A stretch of 10,541 nucleotides of DNA from Gp6-AA40 sp050742535 (GTDB taxonomy: Bacteria > Acidobacteriota > Vicinamibacteria > Vicinamibacterales > UBA2999), in NCBI GenBank assembly GCA_050742535.1, contig JBOGIQ010000205.1, forward strand, positions 1 to 10,541, read 5' to 3'. The notes beneath the pieces are model-generated. The model searched no databases, was not told the DNA's origin, and saw only the letters and a program-made list of their open reading frames with translations. Positions within the stretch are counted from its first letter, which is position 1. Every line of letters starts with the position of its first letter. Below, one piece after another: positions 1-5,024 of this stretch. Made by a program: the position numbers and the translations under genes.

Positions 1-81
1 CTCCAGGCCCGTGCGGGCCGGCGGCTCAATGGAAAGGGGAACCGACTGATAGAGGCCGAGCCACGGACGGCGTTCCGTCAT
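1..81 (-). CDS. Probable long-chain fatty-acid-CoA ligase (AMP-binding), N-terminal 27 codons only
   Basis: The minus strand is open from an ATG at 81-79 to the window edge and reads MTERRPWLGLYQSVPLSIE, then PPARTGLE. The pattern R-P-W-L-x-x-Y-x-x-x-V-P-x-x-I-E is the usual opening of bacterial long-chain acyl-CoA synthetases (FadD-like AMP-forming ligases), just before the AMP-binding domain. Such enzymes use ATP to join free fatty acids to CoA, normally at the inner face of the membrane. The start lies one base after the TGA of the phasin-like gene (85-83), so the two are probably translationally coupled. The catalytic motifs are outside the window, so the call rests only on this N-terminal signature and on the lipid-type context. 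Any other adenylate-forming ligase remains possible. Confidence 0.6.
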   Translation of the reverse strand, partial: MTERRPWLGLYQSVPLSIEPPARTGLE

Positions 82-82
82 G

Positions 83-367
83 TCACGGCTTCTTCTTCGG
101 CGGCGCCATTGCCTGGCTGAGCGCGTCCATGAAGCGGCTTTGATCGGCGAGCAGCTTCGCCGCGAACGCGTAATACGCCTCCGCCATCTCCGTTGGCGTC
201 GGCAGCATGTGCAGCGGGGTCGGCTCGGGCGAGGGCGGCGGTACGGACGACTCGCCGGTGGCGAGCGCTTCGCGCCACGCCTTCACGGCGGCGACGTACG
301 CTTCCTGCTGGGCCCGCAGCATCTCGAGCGCCTGCTGCTGGAACTCGTCGGTCTTGTCGGCTGCCAT
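83..367 (-). CDS. Small phasin-like helical protein
   Basis: This is a 94-residue protein with no signal peptide or membrane segment. Residues 1-38 form a charged, Gln/Ala-rich amphipathic helix containing EFQQQALEMLRAQQEAYV. A proline-rich hinge follows (about 42-58, SVPPPSPEPTP). A second amphipathic helix (about 59-88) starts with PTPTEM and continues with aromatic and Leu positions spaced as in phasins (AYYAFAAKLL, then QSRFMDAL). The last residues are PPKKKP. Helix-Pro-hinge-helix proteins of this kind are found beside XRE regulators in actinobacteria and resemble phasins, which coat polyhydroxyalkanoate or lipid granules. The gene starts 11 nt after the XRE stop, without a good Shine-Dalgarno, and ends one base before the acyl-CoA ligase start. 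The granule role is inferred from shape and neighbours. A generic coiled-coil protein is the alternative. Confidence 0.65.
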   Translation of the reverse strand: MAADKTDEFQQQALEMLRAQQEAYVAAVKAWREALATGESSVPPPSPEPTPLHMLPTPTEMAEAYYAFAAKLLADQSRFMDALSQAMAPPKKKP

Positions 368-378
368 GGGCGCAGATT

Positions 379-732
379 CTACCCCTCGCCGAGGAAGGAT
401 CGGTACACGCGGACGAGTGCCTCTTTCTGCGCCGGCTGCAGACGCGGATCCATCTGGATGGCCTGCTCGACGTTCGGAGGCGCAGACGAGTCCGTCTCGT
501 CCATGAACCCGAGCATCGTGTAGAGCTGCTCCGGCTTCAGCCCGAATGCCGTCGCCAGGGCCTTGACCACTTGAGGAGAAGGCCGGTAGTTTCCGCGCTC
601 AATCTGGCTCAGGTACGAATCGGAGACGCCCGACATCTTGGCAAGGTTGCGCAGCGACACGTGCGCCAGCTGGCGCTGCGCGCGAACGAATTCGCCGAAC
701 GCGACGAGGACGGGATCTTCGCTGCCTGACAT
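379..732 (-). CDS. XRE-family helix-turn-helix transcriptional regulator
   Basis: This is a 117-residue cytoplasmic DNA-binding protein. A Cro/CI-type five-helix HTH spans about residues 10-68: VRAQRQLAHVSLRNLAKMSG is helix 1-2, VSDSYLSQIERG is the recognition helix region, and the HTH ends at ALATAFGLKPEQLY. The C-terminal part carries the motif MDPRLQPAQKEALVRVYRSF (D-P-x-L-x-x-x-Q-K-x-A-L-x-x-x-Y-x-S-F). This closely matches the tail of the actinobacterial XRE regulators encoded next to phasin-like or HbhA-type genes. It is the first gene of a minus-strand set with the phasin-like protein (11-nt gap) and the acyl-CoA ligase. By analogy with PhaR-type regulators it may repress its own operon and be released by granules or lipid, but no effector is visible. 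The ATG at 732 is the only start that keeps the full HTH. Confidence 0.9.
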   Translation of the reverse strand: MSGSEDPVLVAFGEFVRAQRQLAHVSLRNLAKMSGVSDSYLSQIERGNYRPSPQVVKALATAFGLKPEQLYTMLGFMDETDSSAPPNVEQAIQMDPRLQPAQKEALVRVYRSFLGEG

Positions 733-803
733 AGCTCACATCCCGCACGGACGATGTGCGGCGCGGGCATGATCATAATGACTGACTCGGGGAATCGCGT
801 CGA
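733..803. promoter_or_regulatory. Divergent intergenic region with inverted repeat (candidate operator)
   Basis: This 71-bp region separates the minus-strand XRE operon from the plus-strand permease and must hold both promoters. It contains a perfect 6-bp inverted repeat, CCGCAC at 743-748 and GTGCGG at 756-761, with centres 13 bp apart. The arms lie just upstream of the XRE start. The spacing would suit an HTH dimer, so this is a candidate XRE autoregulatory site. There is no second copy to support it, and 6-bp arms can arise by chance in GC-rich DNA. I do not see convincing -35/-10 boxes. Confidence 0.3.
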
Positions 804-1706
804 GTGCCTGCCCGCCCTGCTCACCGCTCCACCGCCGCCGGCGTTGCGCTGTACCTGCTCTTGTGTCTGATCTGGGGCTCCACATGGCTCGTCATCAAGG
901 TCGGCTATGGCGGATTGGGGCCGTTCAACGTGGCGGCGGTCCGGTTCTTCGTCGCCGGCCTCGTGATGGCCTTGACGGTGGCGGCCGTCGGCGCGCGATG
1001 GCCGCGCGGCCGTACCGAATGGGGACTGATCGCGATCGTCGCGCTGTTGATGTTTGCCGGCGATTACGGCGCCATTTACTGGGCCGAGCAGTACATCGAC
1101 AGCGGTCTGACCGCGATTCTGTTCGCCACGCTTCCTCTGATCACCATCGCGGTGGCTCACGCCTACCTGCCGGGCGAACGAATCACGGCGCTCAAATTCA
1201 CCGGAACGCTGCTCGCGTTCCTCGGGGTCACGGCGCTGTTCGCCGATCGCGCCCGTCTCGACGTGCAGCAGTTCTGGCCCATGGCCGCGGTGATTGGCGG
1301 CGCTCTCCTGGCCGCAATCGCCTCGGTCGCGACCAAGAAACATGGGGCGGCCCTGCACCCCGCCGCTTTGAACGCGCCCTCGATGCTGCTTGGCGCCGGT
1401 GCGCTGGCCGTGGCGTCTTACGCGCGTGGCGACGGCTTCGCGCTGCCGGCGGACGCCGCGACGTGGGGTGCCGTGCTGTATCTCGCGCTCGCCGGCACGG
1501 TGCTGGCGTTCCTCGTGTACTTCTCGATGCTGAAAACCTGGAGCGTGACGAGCCTCAGCTTCATCTCGGTCTTCACGCCGGCGATCGCGCTGGTGCTGGG
1601 GTTCGTCTTCCTCGCCGAGCGGCCGACGGCGTGGACCGTCGTTGGCGCCGTGCTGATCGTTGCGGGCGTCGCCTTTGCGCTTATGCCAGCGCCCCGTCCT
1701 CGGTGA
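804..1706 (+). CDS. EamA/DMT-superfamily permease (10 membrane segments)
   Basis: This is a 300-residue inner-membrane protein made of two EamA repeats (about 12-145 and 155-295), each with about five hydrophobic segments. The first repeat begins with the family signature YLLLCLIWGSTWLVIKVG and an FNVAAVRFFVAG second helix. The second ends with FISVFTPAIALVLGFVFLAE followed by a last helix. This is the layout of the drug/metabolite transporter superfamily (YdcZ/RhaT/YedA-like exporters). The substrate cannot be told from the sequence. The start is GTG at 804: an in-frame TGA at 783-785 excludes anything further upstream, and CGGGG lies about 12 nt before it. The 3' end overlaps the convergent sigma factor by 26 bp. 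Confidence 0.9.
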   Translation: MPARPAHRSTAAGVALYLLLCLIWGSTWLVIKVGYGGLGPFNVAAVRFFVAGLVMALTVAAVGARWPRGRTEWGLIAIVALLMFAGDYGAIYWAEQYIDSGLTAILFATLPLITIAVAHAYLPGERITALKFTGTLLAFLGVTALFADRARLDVQQFWPMAAVIGGALLAAIASVATKKHGAALHPAALNAPSMLLGAGALAVASYARGDGFALPADAATWGAVLYLALAGTVLAFLVYFSMLKTWSVTSLSFISVFTPAIALVLGFVFLAERPTAWTVVGAVLIVAGVAFALMPAPRPR

Positions 1707-2289
1707 GCTCTCCCGAGAGTTTCTTGAGCGCGCGGTTGACCGCCATCCGCGCCGCATCGGCCGTCGGAATGCCGAAGCGTTCGGCAATCAGCGCGAAGCT
1801 CCACTGCGCTTCCATTCGCGCCACCACCAGCTCGCGGTCGCGCGCCGTCAGACGCCCGAGCGCGTTTCGGTAGCGCTCGTACGATTCGTGCTGAATCGTC
1901 ATCTCGAGCGGCGACGGTGCATCTCCTGGTGGATCCTCGACGAGTTCGACCGGCGCCGGACGCCGGCCCACGCGCCGGATTTCGTCTCGAATGCGGTTGA
2001 TGATCGACTGCTTCAGATACGCCTGCATGGCCCCGACGTGTCGCGGCTCGAAATCGTCGACGCGCTTCAGTAACCGCAGCGCCGCTTCCTGGACGAGGTC
2101 GCCGGTGTCGAGCGCGTCGCGGGCATGCGCCGGCAGCCGCCCGTGCGCCCAGCGGCGCACTTCCGGCAGACAGCGCTGCAGCAGCGCTTGAACGGCGCCG
2201 CGATCTCCGTCGCGCGCCTTGATCACCAGCTCGATGGTGCTCTCGTCGCTGAGCAGCGAAGTGCCGTCGTCTCGCTGATCGTCAGCCAT
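1681..2289 (-). CDS. ECF-type RNA polymerase sigma factor (sigma-70 family)
   Basis: This is a 202-residue sigma factor with only regions 2 and 4. Region 2 spans about 28-105 and contains DTGDLVQEAALRLL, the -10-binding helix motif equivalent to DLVQETFLRAW, then YLKQSIINRIRDEIRR. Region 4 spans about 138-192: RLTARDRELVVARMEAQWS followed by the HTH IAERFGIPTADAARMAVNRA that would contact the -35 box. The linker is Pro-rich (VELVEDPPGDAPSPLEM). The ATG at 2289 gives the normal family length. The open frame runs 70 codons further upstream, but that part is not sigma-like and overlaps the start of the divergent gene. There is no anti-sigma gene on either side, which is unusual for classical ECF pairs. 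The divergent secreted protein gene is a plausible target. Confidence 0.88.
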   Translation of the reverse strand: MADDQRDDGTSLLSDESTIELVIKARDGDRGAVQALLQRCLPEVRRWAHGRLPAHARDALDTGDLVQEAALRLLKRVDDFEPRHVGAMQAYLKQSIINRIRDEIRRVGRRPAPVELVEDPPGDAPSPLEMTIQHESYERYRNALGRLTARDRELVVARMEAQWSFALIAERFGIPTADAARMAVNRALKKLSGELTEDGALA

Positions 2290-2420
2290 GGTGCAGGTCG
2301 GAATCATAGCTGTTGCGGCGGCACAGTGCGCGTCTTCCGGTACGACGCCGGAGCCAGGCAACCCGTAACGCGGTTCGGTCACTCCCTTCGCGTCGTTGAT
2401 ACAGGCAGGAGGACAGATCA
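2290..2420. promoter_or_regulatory. Divergent intergenic region between sigma factor and secreted protein
   Basis: This is 131 bp with no gene and must hold both promoters. A strong ribosome-binding site (AGGAGGA, 2407-2413) sits 7 nt before the plus-strand ATG at 2421. A short inverted repeat, TCCGG/CCGGA, lies near 2335-2352. I looked for the GGAAC/CGTC pair typical of ECF promoters. Elements such as GGAATC (2300-2305) and CGTC (2331-2334) are 25 bp apart, too far for a standard site, so no promoter is called. Confidence 0.4.
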
Positions 2421-2792
2421 ATGACCAGAACCAAGTCGCTGTTCGTTGCCAGCCTCGTGCTCGCTTCGTTCGCGATTGCCGCGTCCAGCACGGCCGCAAA
2501 CATCGGCCGGCTCAACTATTTGACGATCGGCCGTGCGATGGCCCTTCCGGGGGTCGTCCTGGCGCCGGGAACCTACGCGTTCGAGGTGGTCGAGGGCCAC
2601 GCCGATCTCGTGCGTGTGACGGATCGCGCCACCAACCGCGTGCTCTACACCGGGTTTACCGACGTGATCCGTCGCCCGGAGGGGAACACCGATCGGCTGA
2701 CCGTCGGCGAGGCGCCGAAGGGCGAACCGGTGCCGATCCAGGCGTGGTTCCCGTCGGGGTCACGCAGTGGCAACGGGTTCAGGCACCGCTAA
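2421..2792 (+). CDS. Small secreted protein, uncharacterised acidobacterial-type family
   Basis: This 123-residue protein has a classical Sec signal peptide: MTRTKS, a hydrophobic core LFVASLVLASFAIAAS, and likely cleavage near SSTAA. The mature part is about 97 residues and looks like a small beta-rich domain: LPGVVLAPGTYAFEVVEG, then LVRVTDRATNRVLYTGFTDV, and an ending AWFPSGSRSGNGFRHR. The pattern 'LPG-x-L-x-x-G-T-Y-x-F-E' followed by 'V-R-V-x-x-R' and a terminal 'W-[FY]-P-x-G-x-x-x-G-x-x-F' is one I associate with small secreted proteins common in Acidobacteria. Their function is unknown to me. There are no cysteines or obvious catalytic residues. The ATG at 2421 has an excellent Shine-Dalgarno. 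The gene is divergent from the ECF sigma factor and ends 25 bp before the convergent peroxidase gene. Confidence 0.78.
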   Translation: MTRTKSLFVASLVLASFAIAASSTAANIGRLNYLTIGRAMALPGVVLAPGTYAFEVVEGHADLVRVTDRATNRVLYTGFTDVIRRPEGNTDRLTVGEAPKGEPVPIQAWFPSGSRSGNGFRHR

Positions 2793-2817
2793 TGCAGCGT
2801 CCCTTCGCACCCTCATC

Positions 2818-4326
2818 TCACCTGAGCGCCGGACATTGCTGGAATCGCAGCGGTGGCAATCCACTCGGCAACGATTCCGGCGCCACGGCGCACAGGTGCC
2901 GCGGCAGCGCACGAGGGTCGAGCAGCCCGGTCCGGACGAAGGCCACCAGATTCTCGAAATCGTCCCCTCGCATGAACAGCGGGCTCGCGAGGCGCGGGGC
3001 GACCCGGGCCAGCATCGGTTCAACGGGTCCGAGGCGATCGCGCAGATCCCGATCGACGCCGGCCGCCGCCGCCTGATACTCCCGCGCCGATTCCGCCACA
3101 TTCAGATGATGCCGGATGGCATCCTCGAGCCTGGTGAACGCGCCGTTGTGAAAGAACGTCGGCTGAATGCCGGCGTTGCGCAGCGGCGAGGTGCGGAACT
3201 TGTAGCGATCGGCCGGATCGCCCGTGACTTGTTCCAGGCCGAAATCCTCGTCTCGCCCCGGACCGTCGAAGATGACGTTTCCGGTACCGGCACCGAAGCG
3301 TGGCGCGATCTGCGGTACCGCGACGACGTGCATCTCGAAGTCGCTGAACATCTCGTTCGCACGCCCCGATACCGCATGGCAGTGAACGCAGCCGGCGGAG
3401 CCGAAGAACAGCAATGCGCCTTTCTTTTCCTTGATCGTCATTGCCGGGCGCTCGCCGCGCGCGAAGCGATCGATGGGCGCGTTGGCGAAAACGAGCGTGA
3501 ACTCGAACTCGGCGATCGCGCGCCCGAACATCGAGAAGTCAATCGGCGCGCCGGCCTGCACCGCTGGAAACACCTCGCCGAACAGAGCCCGGTACGCGGC
3601 TGAGCCGTTGAGCCGCTCCAGCAGCGCCTGCCGGATCGGTTCGTTGCGGAATCCGCTTGCGTCCGGCGCCGGCACCGCTTCCCCTATGCCGTCGTCGAAC
3701 TGATCGAACTCCGGACCGATCGTGCCGGCCGTTCCTGCGAATCCCGCGACCTCGACGAGTTCTGTCGGAGGAATGTGGCCCTGCGCCGCCAGCAGCGTTC
3801 TGATCGTGGGATCGTGGGGCGGGAAGGCCGTCTCGCCCTCTGGAAGCGGAAAGACGAAGCCACGCGAGTTGTCGAAGGGATCCTGCGATGGGGCAAAGAA
3901 GCGCCCGTTCCACATCAGGCTCGGAAAGAACGCACTGTTGACGACGGTCGGTGTCCGGCGCTGGTTGCGAGGGCCACGCCGATTGTGGCCGACGATGTCA
4001 TTGTTCTGGATTCCGATGGCGATCGATTGCGTATCGCCGAAGCCGGCCGTCGGCGAGTGACACCCCGCGCAGGCATTGTCGCCGCGCAGCGCGCCAATCC
4101 TGTCGAAGAAGAGCAGCCGGCCCAGGTCTGCCAGCCGCGGGTCGAGCGGCCGTCCGAGACGGGTGGTCAGCGTGGACTCGATTGCGCCGGTAAAACCGGC
4201 GCGCCGCAGCACGGCGGCAAGCTCGGCATCGATGTCCGCGGCAGCGACAACGGCCGCCGCGGACCAGACGATGACGGCCGCCGCCATCCACGGCCGCAAC
4301 GCCAATAGAGCATGGAGACGTTTCAT
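2818..4326 (-). CDS. Di-haem cytochrome c peroxidase / MauG-family periplasmic protein
   Basis: This is a 502-residue exported protein. The signal peptide covers about residues 1-30. It has two c-type haem sites, CAGCH (86-90) and CVHCH (313-317), one in each half, as in the CcpA/MauG family. Family landmarks are LGRLLFFDRIGA (68-79), RRTPTVVNSAFF followed by MWNGRF (about 123-143), FGRAIAEFEFTL (267-278), and RTSPLRNAGIQPTFFHNGAF (378-397) leading into LEDAIRHHLN. The family reduces hydrogen peroxide or oxidises a partner protein or small substrate in the periplasm. At 502 residues it is longer than classical peroxidases (about 330-350). The extra length includes the 140-250 region and a tail with two cysteines (C479, C498) that could form a disulfide. 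The ATG at 4326 has AAGGAG (4339-4334) 7 nt upstream, and the gene follows the lipoprotein after 13 nt. The natural substrate is not deducible. Confidence 0.88.
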   Translation of the reverse strand: MKRLHALLALRPWMAAAVIVWSAAAVVAAADIDAELAAVLRRAGFTGAIESTLTTRLGRPLDPRLADLGRLLFFDRIGALRGDNACAGCHSPTAGFGDTQSIAIGIQNNDIVGHNRRGPRNQRRTPTVVNSAFFPSLMWNGRFFAPSQDPFDNSRGFVFPLPEGETAFPPHDPTIRTLLAAQGHIPPTELVEVAGFAGTAGTIGPEFDQFDDGIGEAVPAPDASGFRNEPIRQALLERLNGSAAYRALFGEVFPAVQAGAPIDFSMFGRAIAEFEFTLVFANAPIDRFARGERPAMTIKEKKGALLFFGSAGCVHCHAVSGRANEMFSDFEMHVVAVPQIAPRFGAGTGNVIFDGPGRDEDFGLEQVTGDPADRYKFRTSPLRNAGIQPTFFHNGAFTRLEDAIRHHLNVAESAREYQAAAAGVDRDLRDRLGPVEPMLARVAPRLASPLFMRGDDFENLVAFVRTGLLDPRALPRHLCAVAPESLPSGLPPLRFQQCPALR

Positions 4327-4339
4327 GACACCGCTCCTT

Positions 4340-4939
4340 CTACGGGAGCGGAGTCAGGGCGAACCCGCTCTCGCAAATTTCGCCCTCTTCGTGATTGCCG
4401 TGCTCGACTTCGACGACGGTGGTGCCGTTGACCTTGGTGATGTGGAACGTGCCGACGACCATGATCTTCTGCCCCTTCGGGCCGATGACATGGAACCCCT
4501 CGTGTACCGTCTGCGAGAACGAATTCGGCGAGGTGTTGCCGCTGTCGAACAGCTCGTTGTTCAGATCCGCATCGCTCCAGACCCACCGCGCGCCGGTGGC
4601 GTCGGTGGCGGTGCCGTGACCATGGATGTTCGAGCCGATCCGCGTTCCGCCGTTGGGATCCGTCACCGAACGCAGGACGACCGTCAGGACTCCCTCGCCA
4701 TGCAGCTCACCTGCGGAAACCGGTGCCGCGGGGCACACCGGGAAGGCCGGCACCGTCAGATCGACGGAGAAGTTCAGCCGTGTCGTACCGTCGCTTGCCG
4801 GCGACCCGGCGAACGCCGGTCCCGCGGCTGTCGGGATGGCGTCTGGACTGGCCGGTGATGCGCCGCAGGCGGCGGCGAGAAATCCGGCGCACAGGGCGAT
4901 CGCCAGTCTGATTCGGGTCGTTGTAGACGTTCCGGTCAT
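4340..4939 (-). CDS. Uncharacterised lipoprotein preceding the di-haem peroxidase
   Basis: This 199-residue protein has a lipoprotein signal: RIRLAIALCAGFLAAAC, with C25 as the likely lipidated cysteine, then a Ser/Ala/Pro-rich linker to about residue 50. The globular part (about 52-190) looks beta-rich: TRLNFSVDLTVPAFPVC, GVLTVVLRSVTDPNGGTRIG, RWVWSDADLNNELFDSG, GFHVIGPKGQKIMVVGTFH. It ends with an acidic, His-containing stretch VEVEHGNHEEGEICESG. I do not recognise a named family. The ATG at 4939 is chosen because AGGAGG (4950-4945) lies 5 nt upstream. The frame stays open back to 5188, but that part overlaps the divergent regulator. It is 13 nt upstream of the peroxidase gene in the same direction, so the two are probably one operon. 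The lipoprotein could present a substrate or anchor the enzyme at the membrane, but this is inference. Confidence 0.75.
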   Translation of the reverse strand: MTGTSTTTRIRLAIALCAGFLAAACGASPASPDAIPTAAGPAFAGSPASDGTTRLNFSVDLTVPAFPVCPAAPVSAGELHGEGVLTVVLRSVTDPNGGTRIGSNIHGHGTATDATGARWVWSDADLNNELFDSGNTSPNSFSQTVHEGFHVIGPKGQKIMVVGTFHITKVNGTTVVEVEHGNHEEGEICESGFALTPLP

Positions 4940-5024
4940 AGGTTCCTCCTGAGGGCCTACGCTACGGAGCCCGCCGCCGGAAGTCGTGACAGACACATGA
5001 AATCGGCCTGATAAAAGGCTGAAA
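4940..5024. promoter_or_regulatory. Divergent promoter region between lipoprotein-peroxidase operon and regulator
   Basis: This 85-bp region must drive both the minus-strand lipoprotein/peroxidase operon and the plus-strand winged-helix regulator operon. The minus-strand Shine-Dalgarno AGGAGG is at 4950-4945. On the plus strand, AAAAGG (5012-5017) precedes the GTG at 5025. Just inside the called gene there is TGCTAGGGT (5029-5037), which resembles an extended -10 box. If that is real, transcription starts near 5045 and translation would begin at the GTG at 5064 instead. The region is a natural binding site for the adjacent regulator, but no clear direct repeats of the OmpR type are visible. 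Confidence 0.35.

Noticed and set aside
193..729. Plus-strand open frame (178 codons) opposite the XRE gene
   Set aside because: Arg-rich low-complexity product, antisense to a well-supported HTH regulator.
769..776. Palindrome ATGATCAT upstream of the permease
   Set aside because: An 8-bp palindrome is too short to support a site on its own.
609..1787. Long minus-strand open frame (392 codons) opposite the permease
   Set aside because: The product is Arg/Gln/Glu-rich without any domain, typical of the antisense frame of a GC-rich gene. The plus-strand permease has clear family motifs.
2290..2499. 70-codon upstream extension of the sigma factor
   Set aside because: The extension has no sigma-like sequence and overlaps the start of the divergent secreted-protein gene. 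The ATG at 2289 gives the usual length.
2767..3603. Plus-strand open frame (278 codons) opposite the peroxidase
   Set aside because: No recognisable domain. The minus strand carries two haem motifs and full family landmarks.
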